Source: Eopsaltria australis (Eukaryota; Chordata; Aves; Passeriformes; Petroicidae). Taken from it: 64,000 nucleotides of DNA. Below the pieces are notes generated by a model. It saw only the letters and a program-made list of their open reading frames with translations. It had not been told where the DNA came from and did not search any database. This document shows, piece after piece, positions 48,101-61,250 of the stretch (positions within the stretch are counted from its first letter, which is position 1; each line of letters starts with the position of its first letter). The stretch covers positions 1 through 64,000 of the forward strand of contig JAVTVJ010001386.1 of assembly GCA_034509425.1 (NCBI GenBank). Reading direction: 5' to 3'. Both the position numbers and the translations under genes were made by a program.

Positions 48101-51100
48101 TATTTTTAACTCTGAATTTTGTGTTCTGACAAAACTTTCCAATGAGTTAGATCAACATGCAAAAAACTACCGAGAATGTGTATTTAACAACTGATTCTCC
48201 CAGAACAGGCAACTGGACTCTTTGGAATGATTACCTATGTTTTATGAAGCTGAACTGAAAATTTCCCTGCTGGTACACCAAAATGTCAAAAATTTAGTTT
48301 AGTAGCTATATAGATAATCATATTTCCTTTTAAATTATTTTATTATCTTAGATTACAATGGATCCAAGACAAATGCCAAATAACTGCTCTTTGGCTGCTT
48401 GCACACCCCATTAAATAGCACAGTATCTAGCCACTACCCACACAATAAATGTTTTACCCTTTTAGAAAGGCACTTGGTACTTATAAAAAAAAAGTTTAAT
48501 ACCTCATTAAACATGAAAGTACTTGAAAAATAGGTCAAGAATATCCTAAATGTTTGGAGTGCTTTAGTTTAGACAGTCACAAACAAATGTCAAAACTATT
48601 CTACCTAGAAGCATGCTAACCTTAGGAAGCAGCTGTCTAGAGACAGGTACTAAACTGGTGGAACAGAAATTGCATTGCAAGGTGCTCTATATCCTTCACT
48701 GTCCTTATATTAACCCAGTTTTCCTTCAAGCTGGTCTGAAAGCTGAATAGTTCTGTTACATAAAATATGTAGGTGCTTTGGTAGTATTAAATAATCATAG
48801 AACAGTAAATTCTGACCTGTTTTCATTGGTTTACGTGGTACATTAGAAATTTTTTGACAGTGGCCAAAAAACCACATATATTCCTTCCACGCTCTCCTTT
48901 CTTCTCTTGGTACTTGTACCATACCAGAGTGCTTGATATTTGTTGGGCTTGGAGGGGGCTGGTTTGTTGTTGTTTTTTAAAAACAAAAAACCATACAACA
49001 CACACACGAGAGACCTTAGTGGCTATTTGCAGGCTTTATCTAATCACTGTTGGTTTAAATACTTATGGTAGCAACACTGCCAAGGATAAGATCAGCTAAA
49101 ATATTTAGTAGGTCACAAAAGCTTGCTACATGAATGTAAATAAAACTGAGGTAATACCTAAGTATATGTTAATGCACTGAAGTATGTTTCTTTCAAAGGT
49201 GTCCTAGTTAAAAAAAATTAAATCCTATGCAGATACTCTGTGCTTCTTCAGTACATGCATAGGCAAAGTCTGGATTATATGAAGATGCTGTAACTTCAGA
49301 TACAAACATCACATTTGACTGGAGTTAACCCTTCTGAAGAGAAAAAAAAAAGCCTTTTTGTCTTTTGAATTCTTCAAATAAGATCTCATAGAAATGAGAC
49401 AAAACAGGTTTTATGGTTCAGCCACATTTAAGGCTGGGTCAGCTGATCTGTAGAGAACCCACAGAATGTATTAGTATAAAAGAATGTGAGTGGAAGTGGC
49501 AACAGCTGTGCTTTATTACAAACCTGAGGCTGTTTTAACTACAAAACTAACTATGCCTTTAGGTTTCTGTAGCAATCTCTGCCATTCTGAGCAGCAAATA
49601 AGTAAACTCCCATTTTCACAGCAACTAAATACTTGGTTTAATCAAATTTACCTTTTTCTGTGTTTCACCTATACAGTTAAGCGTAAATTAACCCTTTTTT
49701 TCATATATACCACTGTCTTCTATGCCCCAAAATCACATTTTGGAATCACACAGCCTAATAATAAATAAACAAAAATTGCTGGTAATAAAAATGCAATCAT
49801 GACACTTTCACTCAAAACCCTTTAGTTATCTCAAGTATTCTTAGCTAATGAAACACAGATCACCATCACATTAAAAACAAAAAGCTACTTAATATTTTAA
49901 AATAATTATCCACTCTACTATTCCAGAGAGAGAATTTATATTGTGCTTGCTCCTATTTCACAGTCAATATGAAATTTCCAATAAGAAATGGGGAAAAATA
50001 CTTCAGTCCAAGAAATTCCTTAAGTAATGACTCATTTTTTGCACATATTGACAGAAGATCCCCAGAAGAATAAAAAGCATCCTCTACATGTAAATGTACT
50101 TGATAATTCCAGTAATACAATGCAATTAAGTCAAAGTAGTATTTACACTGACATTGCAATAATGGAATTAGTAACTTCTAAACTCAGTTCATCAAAATCA
50201 TCCTACTTGAGATTATCTACTTCTCTTCCCTTTTGTTTTTGGGAGTATTTAATAGAAGTAACTTTCTTCTTCACTATCTTCAAACAAATAGGAGTGCATG
50301 GGGGGAAAGACCTTGTATATGTATATGTTTGATTATATGAATATAAGTTAATGTAATAGGGACTGGATGTCATCGGTGTGTCAAACAAGACAGTTAAGTA
50401 TTTTTTCCATTAATAAATTTTTAAAAATAATTTTAATTAGGTTTTGCCAGTGCTTTCCAGACTTTTATTTTATAAATACCAGCTACTTAAAAGGAAATTA
50501 ATTCTTCATCTAAACTCCTATATGCTTACACATACAATCTCTTTATAAAAAGACAAGAACTATCAGGTAAATTGGTTGTGATAGGAATTACCACATACAT
50601 GCATTTTTCAGTTAATGCATTAATAAAGTTTGCAAAACTCTACTTTTGAATGGGGCAGATCAATACCAAGAAATGAAAGATGCAATGAACTATTATGATG
50701 AGGCAAAGGAATTAAGATCTTATTCAGCATCCCCTTAAAAGTCTGACAATAAACTCCTACACTGACTAAAAAAAACCCAACTAAATAAAGAACCCATAAC
50801 CAAATTATCCAAAGTATCCATCTAAGAAGACCTAATGCAAAACTGAGACAGATGTTTAAACAACAAAGTGTAAATAACACCCCAGATGTTTAGAACGGAA
50901 GTCAGCATTGGCACTGTTCCAATAGTTACTCTTCAATGGTTTTGTTTGGGTTTTGTTTTTATTTCCTTGTTTTACAATAGTTGCAGAGTACTTATGTCAA
51001 GAAAGAAATTAAAGCAATCAAAACCAAAATCATACATAATTTTTAAAGTGCAGTAAGTGCTGAACTTTCACCTTTATTTCAAAAACAACCTATTACATTC

Positions 51101-52840
51101 AAGTTGTAGACTAATTCTGCCATTGTGATGGCCTGTTTATGCTTTTTTCAGGGATACCATGGCTAAACCTAGTCTAAGTGGCAGAACTGGATACTTCTTC
51201 AAAACACGTTAAAAATTTTTGAAAAATTGCTGGGTCAGGAAAAGTCAGAAGGAAAAGGTATAATAAAAATACATAGCAAAGTGAGTTCAGGAAGTGACAA
51301 CAAGGAGGCGAAAAAAGGAGCATTTCAGAATGCCTGGCTTCCCAAGATCTATTTCAACAGTAGCTGGTCTCCCTGGGAGCTCCTTTATAAAGAAAATCTG
51401 AAGTGGAAACTGTTCAATATTCCAAAGATCATTTTTATAAAAGAAGTAAACTGTAGACTGCTGATGAAAGGGAAACTGGGCTTCTGGCAATAGTACAAAA
51501 GAGAAATGACCTTATTCTTCAGAAGAAGACATTCAGAAAACAAAAATGTGTTATTTCTAGCTGCTCTTTCTCATTTATCTTAATTATTTTCTTTTTGCTT
51601 TGCTCAAGAATGATCATAGTGAAAAAATGCAATGCTTTCTCTAAAGTACTACTAGTAACAGCAGAGAGTTCACACTTCTAGAAAAATCAAGCCCTATCAA
51701 CAGGTACGTTATCCTTCTAGGCACTTCTACAAGTTTGCTAATAATACTTGTTAAAGGAAAATACAGTTTTGCTCAACAACACAGACACATTAATCTATTT
51801 TTAACTTTCTTTAAGGTCTTATCAGTGAGTAGTTGTCAGGACAACTGATTGCCTTTATCAAAACAAAGTCAGCTTTATACCAAGTTTCAAAGAAAGCATT
51901 CTAGTTGAAAATACAGATATCTAGAAGGAAGTCTCCATCAAGAAATATTTGAGGTATATGACAGCTTCTCTTTTCTTACAGAAGAAAAAAAATAATTTGC
52001 TTTATTTCTCCTAAGCTCTGATGAATCTTAAACATGAAAAGCCTCAAGAAAAGACATAGCGAAAAACAAAACTATATGCGAAAGGTTAATTTGTGGTATT
52101 CATAAAGATCAAGACAGCTTTCAAAAAGTGACATGTTCATCACTGCATCACATATTACTTGAATTATAAGTAGGCACTTGAAAAAAAAAATCAGTGTTTT
52201 TACAGTACACAAAAATTTTAAATTACATGGATTTCTGTCCTGACTGTGGAAAAATCCAAAATTTCCCATCTCACTGAAGCTGGTGTGTTAGAACCAGTCA
52301 CTCTTCTGTGGTCCCATCTCTCTGCTTAAGACAAGGCACTTAGTTATCTCATTCAGTAAGCACCGATCATTCCCAGAAAGATTAGCACCGAATCTAGGAA
52401 CAACATTGAGACAACATGAACAGCCTGTTCCACTTAGCAGCATCACTGTTTGTTTTAAATATTACCATTCCAATTTTGAGTATGAGATTTTGTATGAAAA
52501 TTATAATTTTCATAAAAAACAATTTATTAATAGACCCAATTCTTTTTTCCAATGAACTTAAAGATGAAGAACTACAACCTTTTACAAGATAAGTGTTAAC
52601 TGACAAAGCTTTCAATCCTGCTATAATCTCCCTGAAAGCAAACCTATAATAAAATATCAAGCCTAACTAATCCACAGCAAATCTAGTGGTTCATTTAAGT
52701 ACAATTACCAATAAAAACCATAAAGGGAATTCAGTCTGTAACATTATTTCATTCACACATTGAATATTTTGTCTGTTGGTACAGCTATCCTCTCCCTTTC
52801 AGAAAGTACTGCTCAGACTGTATACTGACGTTTTCCCCCC
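42174..52840. other. long AT-rich tract, no gene seen
   Basis: No recognisable exon, RNA gene or bounded mobile element in about 10.7 kb. A GC-richer pocket lies at about 45715-45970. A 29-bp tandem duplication starts at 48066 and 48095. A (GAAAA)n-like run lies at about 46960-46980, and an inverted GTTTTTTAAAAAC-type palindrome near 48973-48985. A short segment at about 44535-44640 has unusual composition and may be an old repeat. Confidence 0.45.
48066..48123 (+). repeat. 29-bp tandem duplication
   Basis: Two adjacent units both begin TTCACCTATTTTTAACTCTG and differ at only a few bases near their ends. Confidence 0.85.
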
Positions 52841-52844
52841 ACAG

Positions 52845-53100
52845 AGAATTACAGAATAACCTCATAGGATATTTCACGCTGTAAGAGACGTCAGAATAAG
52901 GGATGTCACAGGACAATTCATATTGTAAGGGACATCAGGAGGTTTGCAGCCCAACCTCCCGTTGAAAGTTAAGATATTTGATCAGGTTACTGGGGGCTTT
53001 ACTTTTTCAGTCTTGAAAACTTTCAAGGAGAGAAACTGCACAACTTCTCTGAGTAACCTGTTCCAGTGTTCAACCGAACATATAAACATCTCTCTTTGAT
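52845..53100 (-). mobile_element. CR1 LINE fragment, antisense, degraded
   Basis: Reading left to right this is the reverse complement of a CR1 3' end: ATTACAGAATAACC-type start, AAGGGACATCAGGAGG, CAGCCCAACCTCC, and AACTTCTCTGAGTAACCTGTTCCAGTG-like sequence. Many substitutions indicate an old copy. A 44-bp-period duplication lies inside it (starts at 52862 and 52906). Confidence 0.75.
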
Positions 53101-53110
53101 TTTTACAAAC

Positions 53111-53990
53111 AAATTAAATTTAGCACCTGGTAAGCTGAAGTGCATTACTCATATTTTATAGAAAAGACATCTCTTGTTGGTTTAGAACAGCATTGTGGAT
53201 AATACAAATATGGACAAGGACACAAGTGTTTTGCTTAGGTTATTTTTACTTTTTGCAAAATTTAGAGATGGAAAAGATATATTTTTTATAATGTCAACTA
53301 TCACTAAAGACAAAAACTAAGCAACTGATGCTGATAACACATATTTGAATGTAAATGACCAAACAAAAGCTTCATACTACCAACAGTTTTTGGAAACATT
53401 ATGGTAAGTTCTTGAAGAAATTCTGGTCCATTATCATTTATACAACATTTATACAAGATCATCCATTCACAGAGATCTGTAATACTGTATGTGTACAGTA
53501 TTTGCACTACAAGGACACTTAGAAGTTACTAATGGTAGATGAAAAAAACTGAGAATTTTTATCACTTCAAGTTATTTCAGAAAGCTTTCCCCTCTCTTAT
53601 GTAATTTCAAGGCCTGTGTTCATGATTTTTACTGGTTTACAAGTAATTCTATACAAAAGAGTGAAACTAAATAACATACTTGTTAATATCTTCTTTGATA
53701 CAGCCACCTCTGCACAGGTGGCTGCATTTTAAAAGCATATTTTTCCCTAAGCTGTACAGCCTGATAATTACATAATGGCTTATTTTTAAAACGTTAACGA
53801 ACCCTTTTTTTAATGTGCTTTAATATAACTGTATTATAATATTGTTACATAACTATGACTATGCTAGAATATAACACTAAGAAACATTCGCAGCTCAGAG
53901 GTCACAGTTTACTTTCATTACTAAATGGAGCATAGTTGATTAACTGCATAGATAATCTCCCGTAGGTTTCATAAGCAGAATTAAACAGCG
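53111..53990. other. unique DNA left of the CpG island
   Basis: AT-rich sequence with no gene seen. The GC content rises from about 53990. Confidence 0.45.
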
Positions 53991-54752
53991 CTTCACAGAG
54001 CAGCTGCAATTCCTGAAGAGCCGCTCAGCGAGGTGCAGCTCAGGCGCGGCACCCTCAGGCAGGCTCAGCCCTTCCAGGTGCCTTTAGCGGAGCTCAGCAA
54101 TGGCATTTCTGCCCTCACCAGCACCTTACTACAGCCGCTCCGAATTACTGACATTTACGGGAACGCGGCACTGAAAAAAGGCATCATTAGCGTTTTACAA
54201 ATTTTACATTTTACATTTACGAAGTGAAACGCTATTATTTTTACTGCAAGAAGGTGCACTGAAAAAAAAAAAAAAAACAGCACCCTTTTTAGCCCGTCAC
54301 CATTAAACACACCCAAAACGCAGATAAATCAGCGTACGGCGCAAGGCTGCGGCTGCTCCGCCACACAGCCCATGGTGCTGAAATGATGCGCTGGAATACC
54401 ACGGTACGGACGCGTTTTTACACGCGCTGCCAAAATCCATACATGAGCCGTAGGAAACGGAGAGGAAACGGCGCACGAGGCTTCCCCTGCGGCAGCATCC
54501 CGGTCCCTCGACAGCCAGCATCCCCCGCCGAGCCCATGAGCGGCGGGGACAGCACTCGCCGGGGGATTAACCGGGACAGACGGCCCACTTTCGGCAGCCC
54601 GGGGTGCCGAGTAATCCCGTGCCCAGCGGGCAGGCGCCCTAGGAGGGGGCGGCTTCCCCCTGCCCGCCCCGCTTCCCGTGCCGGGGAAGGGCCGCCGCCC
54701 CCGGCCGCGGCAAAGGAACGGCTTCCACCGTGGGCCGTGGCAGGATTCGGGG

Positions 54753-54797
54753 CTGCCCCGCCGCCCCGCACCTGCCCCGCCGCCCCGCACCTGCCCC
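54753..54797 (+). repeat. 19-bp perfect tandem repeat in CpG island
   Basis: CTGCCCCGCCGCCCCGCAC occurs at 54753 and 54772 and begins again at 54791. Confidence 0.85.
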
Positions 54798-55189
54798 AGC
54801 TCCCCGGCCGCACCGGCAAAGTTGTGACTCCCCGCGGCTGAGGGGACCCACCCGGGGCGGCGCCCCCGCCCCAGGACCGCGCGGTGCCGGTGGCCGCGCG
54901 CCGCTCTGGCACTGCCGCTCTAACGCGGGACCCTGCTGCGCTGCGCGGCCGGAGGGCTCCCGCCGCGCCCGCTGCCCAGCGAGCCGTGCCCTACCTGCGC
55001 AGTGCTGCCGCACGGCCGGGCTGGCACCCCGCGCCGTCCCCACCTCGCTGCGCACCGGGCACGTCTCGGCCGGCCCTGCCCGGACGGCACGGCTGGCTCG
55101 GCGCGTCTTTGCCCGGCTCGGCAGGGCTGACAGCCGGTCGCGCGCGGGGCCGCCGGGGCCGAGAGGGGCGCGGGGAGCGGCGGCGGCTG

Positions 55190-55209
55190 ATTGGACGGGG
55201 GTGATGTCA
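55190..55209 (+). promoter_or_regulatory. inverted CCAAT box plus CRE-like element
   Basis: ATTGG at 55190-55194 could bind NF-Y, and TGATGTCA at 55202-55209 could bind CREB/ATF-type factors. Their proximity inside a CpG island is a common core-promoter layout. Confidence 0.55.
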
Positions 55210-55239
55210 CTCATGCGCGCGCGAGCGAGCGGGAGCGCG

Positions 55240-55484
55240 CGCGAGCGGGGCGGTGAGGCAGAGCGGGGAGAGGTGAGGGGAGAGCGGGGAAGTGAGCGGC
55301 AGGGAGGGAATGGGTGCCTGTGTCCCCTGTTCCCGGGGTGCGGGAGGAGAGCCCTTACGGGAGCAGTGTGGTGAAAGCGGGCTGAGGAGTGCCGTGGGGC
55401 GGAGGTGCGCACCGGGCGGCAGCCCTGGCTGCGGTGGGCGGGGGGCGGGATAAGAGGGGCCTCTGCAGAGCGGGAGGGGCGAAG
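55240..55484 (+). other. candidate untranslated first exon
   Basis: This starts roughly 30-50 bp downstream of the CCAAT/CRE pair and ends at the donor GAAG/GTGAGC. An alternative donor AG/GTGAGG lies at about 55272. No ATG-initiated frame here resembles a known protein, so the exon, if real, is probably noncoding or has only a short leader. Confidence 0.35.
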
Positions 55485-55570
55485 GTGAGCAGCGAAGGGG
55501 GCTCGGCATCCCTCTGTCTGCGCCCGTCCCGCTGGCCCTGACACATGGCTGCAGGTGGAGCAGCACCCTG

Positions 55571-56504
55571 CGCTGTCCAGGGAGCTTGTGCGGCACCGGC
55601 TGCCGCTCTCACAGAGACACGCACACAGTCACAAACACACAGGCACAGCCACACGGGCACGGGCGTGCGCGCTGCACATGCCCAAAGGGCGAGTGAAGCC
55701 CAAGTTAAGCTGCTGCCCTTACCCCCGAGCGTGGCTCTCAACTGCGCCCGCATCCACGGAGCGCATCAAAAAAGAGGCGGCAGACGGGATAAACCTCAAG
55801 GGTGCAGCTGGGCAAGAGTCGCGATGCTCGGGACTCCTGAGGGGTGTGCTCGGCAAGGCCAGGTTCAAACTTTCAATCCATACCCTCCTCACAAACTAGG
55901 AGAATGATTTTGAAATTTCACGATTTATCTTCAGCCTCAATTTATTTTCTGAGCTTTGCATCTTTTATGTAGGACCATATTTCTTAATTCTTTTTCGTTA
56001 CCACAAAGACTAGATATTTATTTTTAAAGCCTCTGCTTGTCCCTTGAGCCCAAGTCTTACGGTATTTTCCACATTATAAATTGTAGAAATCAAAATTCTC
56101 TGAGGGAAGAAAAAAGAGAAATATGGGGCTTGCTGCATACCCTCTTGTAGAAAGCAAACAAGTCCAGGGAAGTGGAGACATGATCCACTGAAGAGTCATG
56201 AGCTGCCAAATTTGTGACAGCTGATGCAAGAAGGACTCATGAGGGATGGAACATGGAACCTGCAAAATTTTGAGACATGAGTTCACCCTGTATATGAAAC
56301 GCAATTTTTGATGGTAGCAGGAGCTGCAACCATGACACTTTATATTTACAGAGTGACAGATAAGACACAGTTACTAGGAGGCTCAGCAGAAATAACACTT
56401 GACTAGGTTATGCCACCTGCCTGACAGTAACGACTAGAGAGTAAAAAACTTCAGCTGTCCAAGGCCCTCTGCCTGAGGCCTCTTGTTTCTTCTAACACCA
56501 AAGC
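55571..56504. other. sequence right of the CpG island; no gene seen
   Basis: A CA-rich stretch (about 55615-55665) is followed by increasingly AT-rich sequence that may be intron 1 of the CpG-island gene. Confidence 0.4.
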
Positions 56505-56510
56505 AACATA

Positions 56511-56941
56511 TGTCGCAGTAGAGACGGACAAACAACACGCCAATAATCCAAGGACAGAAAAAGAGTAGTTTATTAGTCTGTGTTAGTACCTTTATACCTT
56601 TTTACAGCTACTGTGGTTTGTTATGATTGGCTGCGTGACAAACACGGATAGGGCTTTCTACAAAACAAGAACTATTCATAGCACTATACAACAAGCTATG
56701 TAAGCAATTAGCTACACACTACAAGTACATTCTTGATGCTCCTCAACAAGGCCATCTCCTCCTTTGGGTGCAAAACATCTTCTTTGGTTATCTTCTTGGC
56801 TGTCCTTGAGGCCTTCACTGTGGCTGCAGGTGTTCACGTCCTCACTTTCTCACGAAATTTTCTCATGGGTAAATCTTGATTGCTTCTAAGTCAATTTCCA
56901 AGAGGCTTTCAGGCCTGCTGTCAGCCTCATCAAACCCCACA
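56511..56941 (-). mobile_element. solo LTR, class II-like, minus strand
   Basis: The plus strand reads TGTCGCAG...AACCCCACA. On the minus strand it starts TGTGGGGTTTGATG and ends CTGCGACA. TATAAA (56596-56591) lies about 20 nt upstream of AATAAA (56574-56569), implying a very short R as in alpharetrovirus-like LTRs. Flanks are AACATA (56505-56510) and TACATA (56942-56947), a 6-bp duplication with one mismatch. Confidence 0.8.
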
Positions 56942-56947
56942 TACATA

Positions 56948-59900
56948 TATTTCCCCTTATGAAAAATCAGGTTTCTGCAGTTGGGAGACATCTAAAGTTC
57001 CTTTTTTTCCAGCCATTTGAAGTAAGGAGGGGAGGACTATTTCACTTATAGCTGTCATCTTGGGTAGTTCTCACATGTCTGAAAGTATTTGAACTCTAAA
57101 ACACAAGATAGCACTGACTTTACGGGTTTAGTGTTTGCTGATTGCATCAAATATGGTTATGTCAAGTTCAGTGAGCTCATACTGTCACAAACATATGGAT
57201 CAGAAGCTTGTTGATCAAGGATAAAAAAGATAGTTCATAAAAAACCCCAACCTAATAGATTTTCATTTAATTATTCCAGAGTTGGAGATTTAGACTTGGG
57301 TCTTTAATTCCTGTGTCTTAATCCAATACTGACCATTGTATTTGACATTCAGAAGAGGAGAAGAGCTGTCACCACTGGTGTGCTCTCAAAGCAGCAGGGA
57401 CAGAGATTACATGCCAGGGAGAAAATTGGGTGATAGCAAAAGTGCAGAAAAAAAAAAGGGAAATAAAGACTGAACAGTGTATTAAGGTAAACAGGTTAGA
57501 TTGTGCATATTGGCATGGTATATAGTCATGAAACAGGAGGCATTTGAAGTATTAGTGAGCTTTGAATCTCTAGCACAGACTTCACATAAACATTAGTTTT
57601 TAGACACCTTAACTGCTTTCTTAAGGTGAGGACTATAAAACTGTTTCAGCCCTTGCCAGGATTTAGAGCAATCTTATGACTGCTCTGAACGGCGTTCAGT
57701 TGCCTCAGGCTGCATTTTGCTGCTGGAAGCTCTAAACCACAAAGTCAGCTCTAGGATGATTTGCTGAAGAAGTGCTGGCCTGCTTGGCGTGTCCCCTCTG
57801 ATGTACAGCAGGGGCTGTTATATACTGCTACTGTGCATTTAACGCTTACAGTACTCCCTGAAGGATGTTCCTCCCTAACATTCAGTAATTTCAGTTTCTG
57901 ATTTCATTGCCAGAAGTTAAGATGGCTGTCCTACACATTTTGAAGCAGGGTAATTTTTACTTAAATATACCAGTGGGTGTCTCTGCACTGCACAGAACAT
58001 CTCTGTCTCTCCCTTTGCTTGATTCAAACATCCCTCACTAGAGTCAGGGAGTCAGTAAAGCAAAACAGGAACAGAAGACATGCAAAAAGCAGAAACAGTG
58101 CTCTCAGCACCCTGTGCATTTGTAATCGTCAGCTGCTCATTATTCCATAACACTCTCCCTACCATCAATGTATATTTTAGTTCATACACATACCTACATC
58201 CTTGGGTGCTTGATTCCTGTGCGGGATTTGCTCCCTAGAAAGAGTCACAAGTCATTTGGGATCCAAACATAAGAATGAAATAGACATAACTGCAGCCTGC
58301 AGCACTTGCGGAGGGACAGCAACCACTGACCTCACTTCATATGTTTACAACACTCAGCATCCACCATGGGAGGAAGAGGGGGGCAGGGAATATGAAGCAG
58401 GGACAACCGTTTTCTGTTATTGTAATAAAATGGAGACAGAGGCCAGCATGGGCTTTATATACCCCTACCCAGTCCCAGCAATCTTTTAGAGGATTAATGA
58501 GATTAGAAGCCCCTATTGTTTTGCTAATGGCTGTTTATTTGAAAAATGGCTTTTCTTGTACGCATACAGAAATGACCATATGTTGCTCCATACTCCAGTG
58601 CTGCCTTGGGATACTACTAAAAGCAAAGAATGAATATCATGTTCCAACTGCAAATTTTACAAAAAACAATTAATTTGCCCTTCAACTCTGTGGCTATGGA
58701 GTCTTACCTGGTTGAGGGTAATGCATTAAAATAGATTAAGATTATTCCTTTGAAAAATCTTGCTGCATCTTATGCTGCTGAAAGAAGGCTAACAATGCTA
58801 ACAATCCATTTTAAAATCCATGGTTATTTGAATTCCAGATGTATATTTGCAGAGATAATTTGAACCCTAGCTATACCCAAGCCTATCATCCATGAAATTG
58901 GCACATGCAAGTTCCTTTTCATTGCTCCCAAATGATGCAAATATTTCCCATTATATTAAATATTTTCAAATTAAAGGAAGCTTTAGAGTCAGACTTAACT
59001 GAGCTGAACACTATTCTTGTTGAATTCCAAGCTTTTCAGAGTGAATGAAACACATCAGAAAGGTAATTTTAATTATAGAGCTTAAAATAGAGCATAAGGC
59101 AAGACAAAGTTGAAATTAGATTCTGTATCATAGGAGTCTATTCTCAATAGCTTGAAGTTTAATAATGGAGGCTGTTATTTCCTATGCTTGATCTCTTTCA
59201 TGAATAAAATGTTTCTGGGAAATTATTCAGGCATTTTTGAGGATGCTAAAGGACAAAATTAGATACTTTTAATGAGAAACAACTTTTTCAACCATTCTTG
59301 GAATGGGAATACTGTCCCTATATCCCTCCTCAGAAGGGATTAAGAACTTGAGGTCTGGCAAAAATATAGCTTAGAGCTCAGACAGGTTTTTGTGTACAAA
59401 CAAAAATATTAATATCTGACAAAGAACTGGAGCAGGAGAGAAATTAAGAGGATGACATGATAATATGTTTACCCTCTGTTGGTCACTGACTGGTGCCATA
59501 TGCTCTGGATACCAGTCCAACTTTGGACATTAGATTGCTCTAAGTTGCACTGGGGTTTGTTTAAGAAGCAGTCACATCGTGTCATGGGTTGGGTGAATAT
59601 AAAATTAGATTTTCCTCTCAGCAGGCAGATTGTTTTGCAAGGGCTTAGAGGGTTTTCTTCTAAGAATTCCTATCTCATTCACTATAAAAAGTGAATATAT
59701 GTTGTACAGCATCTCTGTAATATTTCTTTACATTCAAAACAATCAACTGATTCAGGCATAATTTACAGATAAGTGGTGCTAAATAAAAATTCCTCTTCTT
59801 TTTTCATTGTGACCATGAGTGCAGTCCCTGATGTTCTCCAAGGTTCCTGTCTTCAAAACCTTTCTTCCAAAAATACAGGTATGACAAGATTTTAGTATCT

Positions 59901-61244
59901 TCATTTCAGTATATTCATCTAAGATACAAAATGGCATGTGGAAATTACTAAATAAACTGCAAATATCTCAGCAACTAGATGCCCTGTTTTTTTTTCAGAA
60001 ATGCTAAACATTTTCCATATTCTTTATAGGCAAGGGAGACGGTAGATAAGATTACCTAAAATCAGGGCTGAGACTGGTTGAATGGAGAATAAAGAGCACA
60101 TCTACTGTCTTTGAAAATAAAAATGACTGAAGTGGCTTGCGCCGTAACGCAGAGTGTGAAAGATATGGAGCTTAGTTCTCTTGTCTCAACTTGTTCTAAG
60201 CACTTTCTGCTATTGAAATCGTGCAGTGTAAGGCTTTCACAAGAAAATACACAGATTTCAAAGAAAGTCACTTCATTCAAACCTCAGTAACAATGCAAAC
60301 ATAATCTTTACTTTGGCCTCTGGATTTTTGTGTTCTTTTAGCAACATTTTGTGAGGGAAATATATAATGCATATTTCTATGTCATTTTTATTTGCTTTTT
60401 AAAATAAAATATTCATCAGACATACAAAAAGAAAGAATTAATTTACTTCAAAGAAGAGGAATTTCTGTGCAGTAGAGTTCATCATATCTGGCTACAGCAT
60501 GCTCCAGTTTTCTGAACAGTATTGAACTATTCTTTGATGATATTTTAAGAAGCTCTTCTAGAAGGAGCATTTCTAATGGAAGACTCTCAGTCACAGAAGG
60601 TACTTGTGTATTATATACTTAGCATTAGTATCACATGCTTTTCCCTAGGGTGCCTTGGACTTCTCGTACATTTATATTTACACTAGCATGCTAGTCATTG
60701 CTTATTAGCAATGTGGGATTTAACCTCCTTTTCCTAAATCTTATCTGAAATCTGCCTGACAGGAAAAGATAGAGAAGCTGATACAGCCCTTCCTGATTGT
60801 GGGAGGAAATGGGAGAAAGATAAGTGCTAAAAATTGTATGTCCACTGTTACCTCTGCTGTTAGTTGCCACCAAGGTCAGTAGTGGGTGGCTTCTTTGTTA
60901 TTGCTGTTGTCTTCATCTGGGGAATATGGGCATGTCTGTGTCAAGGCTGGAAAGCTGCAGTGCTTGCAAAGCTACTCTGAGAAGATCTTACCATTCAAAT
61001 GTCTAAAATAAAACAACCACAGTATCAGCTCAGTGGTAATGACAAAACCAAGTTTACTGCTTGCCAGCACATTTGCCTGATGATCACTAGTACAGGAGAT
61101 AAGGTGTATCAAAATGATGTACTGGAGCAGCATCAAAACACCACCAAAGACTACCATCATCTTCACTTAGTTTTAATTCTTATTTCATTAGCAGACCAGC
61201 CCTGCTTGATATCACATTTTCTCTGTATCTTTGTTTTCTTAATA
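56948..61244. other. AT-rich unique DNA, no gene seen
   Basis: No exon or RNA gene recognised. Open frames reach 110 codons at most and lack known domains. Confidence 0.45.
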
Positions 61245-61250
61245 TCCTGT
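61245..61250. repeat. left target-site duplication TCCTGT
   Basis: Precedes the solo LTR and recurs exactly at 61877-61882. Confidence 0.9.

Larger units (their letters stand above)
53990..55570. promoter_or_regulatory. CpG island, likely promoter of an unseen gene
   Basis: Very GC- and CpG-rich, most strongly at 54540-55450. Near the right end an inverted CCAAT box (ATTGG, 55190-55194) sits eight bases from a CRE-like TGATGTCA (55202-55209), followed by an alternating GC/CG tract and a GA-rich 5'-UTR-like region. This implies plus-strand transcription starting at about 55230-55260. A consensus donor GAAG/GTGAGC at 55484/55485 could end a noncoding first exon. A donor-like site on the minus strand (CTG/GTGAGG, near 54118) leaves bidirectional transcription possible. 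Many long overlapping open frames on both strands reflect composition, and I recognise no protein. Confidence 0.75.

Noticed and set aside
54383..55753. Long open frames of up to 301 codons in the CpG island
   Set aside because: Stop codons are rare in GC-rich DNA. The translations are Ala/Arg/Pro/Gly-rich, overlap on both strands and show no domain.
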